From assembly GCA_033032865.1 (NCBI GenBank), contig JAWHQI010000013.1, positions 744,001 through 808,000 on the forward strand: a stretch of DNA of 64,000 bases. Direction: 5' to 3'. The stretch's first letter is position 1. Each line of letters begins with the position of its first letter. A program made the position numbers and the translations under genes. The notes under the pieces were generated by a model, which was not told the DNA's origin, did no database searches, and saw only the letters and a list, made by a program, of their open reading frames with translations. Of this stretch, positions 54,763 through 64,000 are shown in pieces. Source of the DNA: Dactylorhiza incarnata (lineage: Eukaryota > Streptophyta > Magnoliopsida > Asparagales > Orchidaceae).

Positions 54763-55051
54763 CTAAGGAATTTCGTGCTCTCCTTTCAGCTGGAAAGCTG
54801 GAAGCGGCCGTTGCGCACTGCTTCTTGTGTCAGATACTCCGTAAATGTTCTGATTATTCAAGTTGATTCCGTGATGTGCGGCGTTATTTCGATTGGGGGC
54901 AGTGTGTGCGTTATGGCTGCTATTCCTAGGTACGGGAACATCGTGGTTATGCTTCCCCTCGTAAGTCGTCACGACTGCTTTCGAGTCGGTTGAAGCCCTT
55001 TCGACGTGTTTTCGAACGTTACATCCTGAGCTGGTGCATTTGTAATAGCTC
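54763..55051 (-). CDS. E11: last exon of a group I-type WRKY transcription factor (partial gene)
   Basis: Encodes the second half of a WRKY DNA-binding domain: [20 protein letters not shown], then [19 protein letters not shown], with the zinc ligands C, C, H and H of the CX4CX22-23HXH type in place. The exon begins exactly at the conserved intron position after the PR dipeptide: the minus strand reads ATAATCTGTAG|GAGCTATTAC, a good acceptor splitting an arginine codon. The tail (asparagine-rich, then [15 protein letters not shown]) ends at a stop at 54763-54765, as expected for a natural C-terminus. The WRKYGQK half and earlier exons are not found upstream to 64000. Either the intron is very large and filled with transposons, or this is an orphan fragment. 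It would act in the nucleus on W-box promoters. Confidence 0.85.
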
Positions 55052-55375
55052 CTACAGATTATAGTAGGACAAAAGTTATTTAACATCAACCATAATATTA
55101 TTAATTAATTATCATCAGTATTAATCTTAATCTTCTTCTAGCAACAGTTTTAGTGCCAATAGAAGCATTCTATGGACCATAAGTGGGACTAAAGAAAGAA
55201 AAATAAAATAAAAAATATATACAATACACTTTATAATTTGATTGCAAAACTGAAGGCGAAAAACTGCAAGTCATGTGCCAATCTGATGAAAGTGGATTTG
55301 CAAGTTAGATAATGAAAAAGAAGAGATGTTGAAAAGCTGATTTATCTTATTCTCAAGACCTGATGTGGACAATTC
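55052..55375. other. Presumed WRKY intron sequence
   Basis: AT-rich, no ORF. It follows the splice acceptor at 55052-55053 on the minus strand. Confidence 0.45.
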
Positions 55376-55575
55376 TATGAGCATGCTCAGTAGGTTCATG
55401 GCCGCCCTGCGACCCGGTCACCGAAAAGTTTGTGTGGATTCTTCAACATCTGAAGGGAACTCTCATAAAATATTTATTTTACCCAAGAAGTAATGTTTAT
55501 GACTCGGAGAAATATGCAAATACTGTCAATAATGGTTTCCTTGATGCTAGACGTTCGAGTTCATGTTATTTGGAA
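55376..55575 (+). pseudogene. E12: copia RT-RNase H relic
   Basis: Shifting frames give SMLSRFMA, then WILQHLKGTLIKYLFYP and DSEKYANTVNNGFLDA, matching the copia segment between RT and RNase H (compare RILRYLKGT in E2). Too decayed for lineage. Confidence 0.65.
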
Positions 55576-56386
55576 TCTGTAGGGGTAATCTAGTGTGTGG
55601 AAGAGATAGAGGTAGAAGGTGGTGTCGCTATCTTTTGCTCAATCCGAGTACAAATGATGTCTGAGGAAACGTGCGAGGCGGTCTCTCTAAGAAACTTAAA
55701 AATTGAGTTGAGCTTTCCAATGAATCGTCCTACAAGGCCTCTATTCACATCCGGAATAATGTAGCCTTTTATGGGTGTATAAAATATAATTAGGTGGATC
55801 GTTATACGGCTCACAAGTAGATGAAAAGCTCATCGTGCTCCCGTTCAAGAAGAATGCAAATCAACTTGCAAATATTCATAACTAAACTTTTGGGTGGGAG
55901 AGCAATTTGAGAAATTTAAGACAAGTCCGCCATACAGCTTGACGGGAAGTGGTTGCACCTACATTTGAATTAATACCTATTAAATAAGATCAATTTGTGA
56001 CAGGCAAATGTAACATGCAATTTACCCAAAAAACTTGATCACCTAAGTAAATTCGACCTTCATCATCACTCCACCGGTACACTGGAACCACGATGTAAAC
56101 ATGCATACTAGTAGCAATCATCTTCCCATGGATCCCCATCATAATCATCAGTTCCCTTCACACATTAAATTGTTTACCTTTCACCTATTTAGGAATGTTT
56201 CATATTTCTCTTATTATGAGGAGAATTGTTTGTCATTGAATTGTTTCATTTCCTGTTCTCTTTATTGGGAGAATGACCCGGCAGCCATACTAATTAAGCC
56301 CAAATCAATTGTAATGAGAGCTGAAGAATTTTACCTTTGGAACTCAAATGTTCTGCTTTTATTCAGCCGCCTGTTTTTGTTGTTAT
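55576..56386. other. Unassigned stretch
   Basis: No supported gene. Could hold further copia decay after the relic at 55575, but no motif is convincing. Confidence 0.4.
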
Positions 56387-58366
56387 TGTAACGACCCTGG
56401 TGATGTTAATAATAATAAAATAAAATAAAATAAAAACTTATCTATTGCCTAAAAACTCCTAACCGCAGCCCAACCTTACATCACGCGATTAACCCCCCCC
56501 CCCCCCCCCTCCGGTCCAAGCCTTTCCGCAAAACCGCATGCGCTAGTGTTCCCGCAGGCAGCGATCCCGTCCCGTCTCCCGTCTTGCGCGCGCAGCGCAG
56601 CCGCCGCCTGGTACTCCTCTCTCCGGCACCGCCTCCTGCTCCCCCTCCTGCCGGCGCCGCCCCCTATTCCGTCTCCTCCAGTTCTGGCCGACAGCAGCCC
56701 CTGCCTCCTTCCCCAAGCCATCAGCCTCCAACTCCTCCCTCCAACAGCAAGGCCCCTCTTCCCCTTTCCAAGGCCGGCAACAACCTCTTCAAGGGCCGGC
56801 AGTAGTTCTGCTCCCCCCGGCAGCCGCTTCGCTTCCTCTGGCAACCCTATTTCTTCGATTCTCCTTCGTTTTGGTTGGGGATTTGCAAGAGGAAAAGCTA
56901 GGGTTTGCTTCTCTCTCCTCCTCGATCCCGGATCTGAGTTCCTTGGGGTAAATTTCTCTTAATCTCCCTTATTTCAAAATTTTTACCTTGGTTATTTGGG
57001 ATTTTTGAGCTCCAATTTGCATTTCAGATTTTCTGCACTTCCTAATCGCCAAATCCTTAGGTATTCGTGCTCCCCGTCGTCGTTCGTCGCTCCAATTGGC
57101 GAGATCTCTTGAAGACCCTTCCGAATTAGGGTTTCCCTAGCCTAAAGCGCCGCCAAACATCTGGTTCCCGCGTTGTAATTCCTTCTCCCCTCACTTCGAG
57201 AGAGGTATTTTGCTAAGCCCTCTCATGTTTAGTTTTTGTGTTGATGATAACTCTTTGTGCTAGCGTAGGGGTTTCAATATCACCCTTGTTTATGCTTAAC
57301 CAGGTTTAAAGTAAGACTTTGAAATCTTGTTTGCGCCGCTTAACTGCCACTGTCAGCCCCGGCCTTCTTAAGGCAAGTAGATAAACTCCTCACTTGCAAA
57401 CCCATGTTTTAGCTTATGACAAATTTCCTTATATTGTAAATTTTTCTGTCAATTACCTGAATCCTCGACTTGATAACTTGTCTCAGTACATGCATTTAAG
57501 TCATTAATAACGTAAGTTAACATTGAAAGGTAGGGTTTAATTGATGCAACTCCTTGACTTGGGTGCCCTCTTGAATCCCCAATGGGAACAAAGGACCGGT
57601 CATAGCGAGCTTAAATTTCTGAATCTCCTGAATCCGTACTTGAATCTGTCTGAATCATGAATCCTGTGCATCAAACAAAACCACCTGCACTTTCATTTGT
57701 CCCAACTTAAGTTATTATTTAGACATTTATACTCCGGAGTAGGTTAATGTTTTAGTTCTGTTTCTGCATTTCTTGTACTTGTCTGACTTGCTAGTTTTGC
57801 TTTTTACCTTACCTTAATTATATGTATCTTAGTTCTGAGGTTTTTTCCTTGTTTATTTTGGAATTTGCCTTAGCGTACGTGACCGCGCCCCGTGGTACCT
57901 GAGCCTGCTCTGCACCCTGTTCCTGTTTCCCTGGAGGTTTGCTTTAGTTTTTTGCTGTGTCAGGTTCCATGTTGTTTTTCCTTTACTATCAGTTATTTCG
58001 TATTATGTAATGATTATGGTCAGCCATTTTCTCTTATATCAAGGACAACTGTTAGGCTATCATATGTACTATCATTTTGTATCATTACATGTTTACCCTC
58101 CTGAAGGTCTATATTACCTGTATCTGTACTAGTATTTGAAATATGAGTTTTTAATAAAAGGCGTGCATGTTTCTTTTCCTTTGGTATTTTTTTTAAAGCT
58201 TCCGCATATTGGAAAACATGTGTTTCTTCACACTAAATTTATTTTTAAAACTAATGATGCTAGATCAGTCCCGCCTTACAGACATTTTGTTTGTCCCCCT
58301 CATGTTTGTGGCATCACGATCCGTCTGAAGCGCACTCTGTCTTTTGTTTTGAGGCGGGTCGTGACA
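56387..58366 (+). mobile_element. E13: solo LTR of a Ty3/gypsy (Tekay/Del-like) element
   Basis: Begins TGTAACGACCCTGG and ends GAGGCGGGTCGTGACA, with identical 5-bp duplicates GTTAT at 56382-56386 and 58367-58371. There is no internal region, so an LTR-LTR recombination removed it. A 17-base C run lies at 56493-56509, followed by a GC-rich leader-like part (56515-56960) with a proline-rich open frame that is probably not a gene. Confidence 0.9.
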
Positions 58367-58830
58367 GTTATATGCATTCCCGCAACTATAAAATAAAATA
58401 AAATGTCTAAAGAAGATAGTGAGTAGTGTTGTTTGTAATTTTTTTGTTTTGCAGGCCTGCGCGGGCTCTTTTTGTAACCGCGCCAATCAATTTTGTAAAC
58501 AGATTTGAAAGTAATGGAAATATAGTTTTTTGTTTGCGGTCACCTGTAACTATTTGCGGTTTCATCTTATTTCATGCACAATTATGCATTCACGCGTACC
58601 CTATTTACGATTCTGGCGGACGATTCATGTTTTACCTGAGACCGTCTCATACTGCAAAGGTGATTGAATATTCATTTCGGCGCTGCGCTTGCTTAGGCCG
58701 GATACTCGCGGATCTTTGACAAATCTCCACAATTTGCTGCCCGCCTACCCGCTTCCTGTACCTGATTAGGATCACCATAACTTTAAATAAAAATACATGC
58801 GAGCGCAGCTTCGCCGGCGGACGTTGTAAG
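58367..58830. other. Unassigned stretch
   Basis: No recognisable gene or repeat. A TTTTTTTGTTTTGCAG at ~58439-58454 looks like a splice acceptor on the plus strand but no coding exon follows. Confidence 0.4.
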
Positions 58831-59140
58831 GTGCTAATTCAGCGCGAGGCTCCTTTAGCGCGCACTTCTCGAGTATCCATTCTGCTTTCAATCAAGTGGG
58901 TCGTATGCGCACTCCCCCTTATATGCGAGCGTCTGCACCCCTTAGGGCAGAACCAACGCGGGAGTGAGACCGCCAGCGACCTCTCCCAGGAGAAAATCTT
59001 GTGGGGACGAGGCGACTGCTTCTTTAGTTGCGGGGGATCGTTACCAGAGGTTATGTCTGTCAGTTGTGCTTATGTCTCCGCAAGGTTCTCCTCCGCAACA
59101 GGCTATCATGTTCCTGATGCGTGACAGGCTATCCTATCAC

Positions 59141-59625
59141 GTTCCTGACCTGCCACATCGCGAATTCTTCATGCGAGGTATTAAGCGCCTGTGTCACGGA
59201 GATGTACTCAGAAAGGAGCCAGTAACGATATTAACGCCTCTGTTGATGCGCGACGGGCTATCACGTTCTTGACCTGCCACGTAGGCCAGTCGTGAATTCT
59301 TCATGCGAGGGAAATTGTAGTGGTCTTAGGGTGGAGAAAGTAGTCCATGTCGGCAGAGAGGGTCGGAAACTTGATGACATCCGCAAGAGACGTCCGGATA
59401 CGTTCGAGGGGGTCTAAGCAAGTTCCAGTGGCACCCCGGACTAGAGCAAAGGACTAAACAACAGGTCGTGTGGACCGCTGCCGCAGGATTAATACCTCTG
59501 TTGAAGCATAGTCGGCTATCACATTCCTGACCTGCCACGTATTCCCGTCGCGAATTCTTCATGCGAGGGCAATTGTAGTGTTCTTAGGGTGGAGAAAGTA
59601 GCCCGCATCGGCAGAGAGGATTGAA
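59141..59625. repeat. Three copies of a 50-115 bp repeat in E14 3' region
   Basis: The unit GGCTATCACGTTCCTGACCT...GAATTCTTCATGCGAGG occurs at ~59141, ~59251 and ~59505. The last two extend through TTAGGGTGGAGAAAGTAG. Tandem repeats between pol and the 3' LTR are common in Tat elements. Confidence 0.8.
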
Positions 59626-59739
59626 GAATCTGAAAGCCCTTGCCTAAAAGATGTTAGTGATGCATAGATAGATGCAGGCATTATGTCTTAACAAGGGACT
59701 CAAATTAACAATTGAAATAAGAAAAGGAAAAGCACTTCA

Positions 59740-62240
59740 CTAAGAGCAATATCTCTTCAAGTCGTCACCGATCTGAGTGTTTGGTACCTCTTCCCCTACA
59801 TGGTACTGCACCCGGTAGGCACCGCTTCCGAGGGCCTCCTTAACAATGAAAAGGCCCTCCCAGTTGGGGTTGAGCTTTCCGACTGAGGTCGATCTTCACG
59901 CTGCATCCACCTTTTTCATTACGAGGTCTCCCTCGGCGAACTGCTTGACTCTAACGTGCTTGTCAAATTGCTTGGTCAGTCTTCGCTAGGCCTCCGCTTG
60001 CCTGATGATGGACTGGTCTCTGAGCTCCTCATTGAGATCGAGACTGCATCTCACTTCCTCGTCGTTGCTCTCCATCCACTGCTCTCCGCCCACTGCTCTC
60101 TGTCATGCTTGGAGAGGAGAACTATGGGGCTCATGACATCGAACTCCATAGGGATGAGCGTTTCAGACCCGTGCGCCAACTAGAAAGGTGTTTCCCCGGT
60201 GTCCGATAAGGAGTGGTCTTTATGGTCCACAACACCGTTGTAAGCTGCTCTGCCCAACTGCCACGACGTTCTCCACTTTCTTCTTAAGTAAATTCAAGAT
60301 TTGCTTGTTTGCTGCTTCCACCTGCCCGTTACTGCGCCGGTGATGAACTGACGAAAATCGAAGTTCTATTCCAACCTGCTCGCAGAAACCTTCGAGTACT
60401 GAACTAACGAACTGAGGGCCCGTGACGATTGCCATTGGGATCCCATACCGACAGACAATTTCTCCTCATATAAAATTCTTGACTACATTGGTTGTAGTCT
60501 TAGCCAACGCCTTCGCCTCTATCCACTTATTGAAATAATCGATCATGGTCAGGATGAAGCGTCGCTGTCCGCTAGCCATTGAGAACGGACCCAGCAAATC
60601 CATCCCCCACAAAGGGAACGGCCAGGGGACAGAGATGCTTCTCAGCTGCTGGGCTGGCAAAGTCTGAGGGGGGCAAACTTCTGGCATTTGAAACACTTCG
60701 CATAATCTCCGCAATCTGTCCTGAGAGTTGGCCAGAAATATCCTTGACAGAGGATCCTTTTCTCAAGAGTCCTGGGTCCCGAGTGAATGTCGCACTCTCC
60801 CGCATTCTAGGAGTTGAAGCGGCATTGGAACTTAATTGCTTACTTGATTCTGATATCGCTGGGGCTGATCAGGATGATTCCTGCTCCAACGGAGTTCTTC
60901 CCGGAAGCTCCGTCTACAAACATCTTCCAACACAGCGGAGAGGGAAACTCCCTCTTAACGGCGTCGTCATTAACAAAATCGGTTAGGAAGTCTGCCAACA
61001 CTTGAGCTTTGAGGGTGACCCTCGGGATATAAGATATGTCAAATTCACTGAGCTCTATAGCCCATTTCGCTAGTCATCCCGAGTGCTCCGGCTTCTCAAG
61101 GACGGATCTTAATGGATGATCGATAACAACCTTGATGGAGTGGGCCTGGAAGTAGGGGCAAAGCCTTCGCGTCGACACCACCAAAGCTAAAGCAAGCTTC
61201 TCCAAGATGGAGTAGCGCATCTCGGTGCTTTTCAACACGTAACTAATGTAGTGGATTGTAAACCGCCTTTTGCCTTCCTCTCGGACTAGCACCGAGCTGA
61301 TGGCCTCGGTGCCGATCCCGAGGTACATGAACAAATTTTCTGGCGAGGGCTCTGAAGAAGAGGAGTCGTCGTCAACTGACGCTTCAACTCCTAGAATGCT
61401 TGACCGCACTCTTCGGTCCACTCAAACTTTGTCACTCCTCGAAGAGTCTTGAAGAAAGGCGCACACTTATCCTCTGAACGAGAGATGAAGCAGTTGAGCC
61501 TCGTTATCCTCCCTGCTAGCTGTTGGACCTCTTTTGTGCTCTTTGAAGGCTGCATCTCGAGGACGGCTTTTACCTTGTCTGGATTGGGCTCTAAACCTTG
61601 AGGGGTAAGTTGGTGACCGGGGAACTTCCCTTTGCTAGCTCCAAAGATGCACTTGACTGGAATTCAACCTCATATTATACTTACGGAGAGTAGTGAACGT
61701 CTCCGTCAAATCTTCAATGTGACCAATCAACTCGTGACTTTTGAATTTTGATGAGAAAGTCGTCGACATAAACCTTCAAGTTACGAACTTTTTGATGCTT
61801 AAACACGTGATCCATCATACTCTGATAAGCAGCACCTGCATTCTTCAACCCAAAAGGCATGATACAATAACAGTAACAACCGTCGTTCATAATGAAAGAC
61901 GTGTGAGGTATATCGGGTACATGCATTCGGATCTGATGGTATCCTGAGACGACTTCCGAGAAACTCATTACTGAAAAACCTACGGCGAAGTCGACCAGAG
62001 AGTCTATCCGGGGCAGAGGGTAGCCGTCGTTTGGGCACGCTTTATTGAGTCTTGTGAAATCCACACACATTCTACATTGGTTGTTGGCCTTGCAGACCAT
62101 CACAAAGTTGGAGACCCATTCCGGGTACTGGATTTCCTTGACGAAATTCGCTTCAAACAGCTTGGAGACTTCTTCCTGAATAGGCTCAGCGATCGTCGTG
62201 GATACCGCTCACTTCTTCTGCTTCACAGGTCTGAAATAAG
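59740..62240 (-). pseudogene. E14 pol: RT, RNase H, integrase (decayed)
   Basis: RT from ~62235: EEVSKLFEANFVKEIQYPEW, CRMCVDFTRLNKACPND, GLKNAGAAYQ and active site VYVDDFLIK. RNase H: LFMYLGIGTEAISSVLV, IHYISYVLK and LAKWAIELSEFDI. Integrase: WGMDLLGPF, the first catalytic D in MIDYF, and E in SNGQVEAANK. Where the second catalytic aspartate is expected (DNG.QF) the sequence reads IVTGPQF, so it is lost. The C-terminal part GKLNPNWEGLFIVKEALGSG ends DDLKRYCS at 59740. Several in-frame stops and frameshifts occur. Order RT, RNase H, integrase confirms gypsy; the RT and gag-like neighbours suggest Tat. Confidence 0.88.
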
Positions 62241-62447
62241 GGTTGATATTGAGGCGATGACAGGCGACGTCAGGACTTATCCCTTGTATGTCTGAAGCGG
62301 ACCATGCAAAGATATCTATGTTATCCAAGAGGCATTGCATAACAACTGTCTTGTCTTCTTCCTTTAGATCTGCATTTATGGAGACGGTCCTGTCTCCGTC
62401 CCCTCCTGGGACATTAACTTGTTGAACTTCCTGGGGGGGGCTCTAGA

Positions 62448-62664
62448 TGGGTTCCTTCTGTCCGGGTGGCTAACCGCACGGGCACACCCGCGATTGCTTC
62501 ATGGATGTCCGTGGGTGTCCCCTCGTCCCGGGGAGAGTGGAATAAAACCCTTATTTGCTTAGTTGCCCTAATCCGGGCTAGACATACATATATAGAGAGA
62601 CTAATAACACGTGACATATCGCGTGGATACACATATGCGCGAATATAAAATAAAGGTATATTCA
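62448..62664 (-). repeat. E15 3' LTR (about 217 bp)
   Basis: Element-strand start TGAATATACC (plus 62664), right after a polypurine tract. The outer edge TGGGTTCC at 62448 is a best guess, since the other LTR lies beyond the window. Confidence 0.65.
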
Positions 62665-62682
62665 ACTCTCCCCCTCAAGTTG
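62665..62682 (-). other. Polypurine tract of E15
   Basis: Plus strand ACTCTCCCCCTCAAGTTG; the element strand reads CAACTTGAGGGGGAGAGT at the LTR edge, overlapping the last RNase H codons. Confidence 0.8.
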
Positions 62683-64000
62683 GGAATATATATTGATCAT
62701 TCCCAACTTGTCAGCATTGTTCTGGAAGTTGTCACTGCTTAACCCCTGGGTGAAAACATCGGCTAGTTGATCATATGAGCTCAAAAAAGGAGTGCAGATG
62801 TTCTCCTTGTCAAGATGATCTTTAATGAAATGTCTGTCAACTTCAACATGTTTTGTTCTGTCATGTTGTACAGGATTGTGCGCGATACTGATGGCTGCAT
62901 TGTTGTCGCAGTAGACAGTAACTGGTTTGTTCACCTAGAGGCCCATATCTTGAAGAATAGTCTTCAACCACAATCCCTTACAAACTCTGTGTCATAGCCC
63001 TATTTCTGCTTTAGCACTTGAGCGAGCAACAACATTCTGCTTCTTACTCTTCCATGAAACCAGGTTCCCTCCCACAAACGAGCAATATCCACTAGTAGAC
63101 TTTCTATCATCTTGACTACCGGCCCAATCAGCATCGGTAAACACCTCAATCTCCAATGCTTGGTTAGCTTTGAACAGAATTCCTCGTCTTGGTGTCTTCT
63201 TGAGGTATCGCAATACTCTGACTGCAGCCTGCTGATGGTGAACTGAGGGAGAGTGCATAAATCTGCTTAGGACCCCTACAACGTATGTAATATCAGGGGG
63301 AGTATGAGATAAATATATGAGTCTGTCAACCAAACATTGGTATTTCGAAGCATCAACTTTCTCCCCACTCATATCCGCATCAATCTTGTGATTAACTTCA
63401 ATTGGAGTATCCACGGGAGCACACCCTAGCATCCCAGTCTCATCCAGAAGGTCAAGGGTATACTTCCTCTGAGAGATGAAGATCCCTCGTTGAGACCTCA
63501 CTACTTCAATTCCCAAGAAGTATTTCAGCCTCCCCAAATCCTTGATTTCAAATTCCTTGCCCAGTTGTTTCTTCAAGTGAATGATCTCCCCCAGGTCATC
63601 ACATGTAATGATGATGTCATCCACATATATAATGAGAATAGAAACCCGCACTCCTCTTCTCTTGATAAAGAGAGTATGATCAATTTGCCCTTGAGTGTAG
63701 CCAAGTTGAAGCATGGTCTTGTTAAAACGTCCAAACCACGCTCTCGGAGACTGTTTCAGGCCATACAAGGATTTCTGCAGACGACATACCTTCTCATTGG
63801 ATCCTTCGGTAACGAAGCCCAGGGGAATATTCATGTAGACCTCTTCTTCCAGATCACCATATAAGAACGTATTCTTGACATCGAGTTGCTGTAGTTCCCA
63901 TCCACGACTAGCAACACACGAATTGAGTTCATCTTAGCAAAAGGAGCAAAGGACTCTTGGTAGTCAATGTCTTGAGCCTGGGTATACCCTTGGGCCACCA
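62665..64000 (-). pseudogene. E15 copia pol 3' part, running off the window
   Basis: At the window end the frame shows VAQGYTQAQDIDYQESFAP and KMNSIRVLL. A frameshift near 63840-63900 follows. Then a long open frame has NIPLGFVTEGSN, YGLKQSPRAWF, active site YVDDIIITCDD and FTDADWAGSQDDRKSTSGY. A frame break and stop near 62935-62992 precede the RNase H end YCDNNAAISIAHNPVQHDRT, ending QLEGES. The short LTR fits an Ale- or Ivana-like lineage. The element is incomplete here. Confidence 0.85.

Larger units (their letters stand above)
58831..62447 (-). mobile_element. E14: Tat-type Ty3/gypsy, pol and 3' region
   Basis: The minus strand holds RT, RNase H and integrase followed by ~0.9 kb of non-coding sequence with repeats (58831-59739). 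LTRs and gag were not found. The right side is cut by E15 at 62448. The left limit is uncertain. Confidence 0.75.

Noticed and set aside
54672..54993. Plus-strand open frames opposite the WRKY exon
   Set aside because: Shadow of the minus-strand WRKY coding sequence.
55590..55814. 74-codon minus-strand open frame
   Set aside because: No motif; adjacent to a plus-strand copia relic and most likely chance.
56546..56962. 138-codon proline-rich open frame
   Set aside because: Lies inside the solo LTR, composition follows the GC-rich leader, no domain recognised.

Overview
The window is repeat-dense nuclear DNA of a flowering plant. Almost every recognisable coding stretch belongs to an LTR retrotransposon of a plant lineage: Sirevirus-type, Tork/TAR-like and Ale-like Ty1/copia, and Tekay/Del-like and Tat-like Ty3/gypsy. 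The only host gene sequence I recognise is the last exon of a WRKY transcription factor, with a plant-type intron acceptor. Nothing prokaryotic was seen. The species cannot be named from the sequence. Nearly all elements are broken by stop codons, frameshifts or deletions.

Layout, elements numbered E1 to E15. 51-4722: E1, a Sirevirus-type element (minus strand) that has lost pol but keeps an open gag. 4723-16603: E2, a nearly full Sirevirus (minus) with gag, pol and an envelope-position ORF, inserted in the 5' LTR of E1. 16604-26061: E3, a Sirevirus derivative (plus) with gag, an envelope-position ORF and its 3' LTR but no pol. E4 (19704-22930), a rearranged gypsy element, is inserted in the E3 envelope-position ORF. 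26062-30029: E5, gypsy gag and protease plus a 2-kb LTR (minus). 30030-33378: E6, an older decayed gypsy into which E5 inserted, followed by an LTR edge and a hairpin-rich stretch. 35410-38301: E7, a short-LTR copia (minus) bounded by a target-site duplication and carrying a foreign intron-containing gene fragment. 39724-53733: E8, a Tat-type gypsy without pol (minus). Its 3' LTR is interrupted by E9 (40780-49321), a copia element, and E9 contains E10 (41823-42262), a complete TRIM. 54763-55051: E11, the WRKY exon. 55376-55575: E12, a copia relic. 56387-58366: E13, a solo gypsy LTR with target duplication. 58831-62447: E14, Tat gypsy pol. 62448-64000: E15, a copia running off the window end.

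Within the Sirevirus elements the parts follow the usual plan: iMet-tRNA primer site, gag with CCHC knuckle, protease, integrase, RT, RNase H, an extra ORF in the envelope position, polypurine tract and LTR. None of the copies here looks able to encode all functions. E1, E3 and E8 have lost pol but keep cis signals, so they could only have moved with helper proteins.

The most interesting signals are: (1) arrays of a TCGTCGA/TCGACG motif in the U3 of four distinct copia LTR families and again between pol and the envelope-position ORF; (2) polypurine-tract-like AGGGGGAG copies kept in reading frame inside the envelope-position ORF of two Sireviruses; (3) the E7 gene capture with intact GT-AG introns; (4) a three-level nest with a TRIM that dates a later tandem duplication; (5) a single inferred deletion at 16603/16604 that explains the missing ends of four elements.
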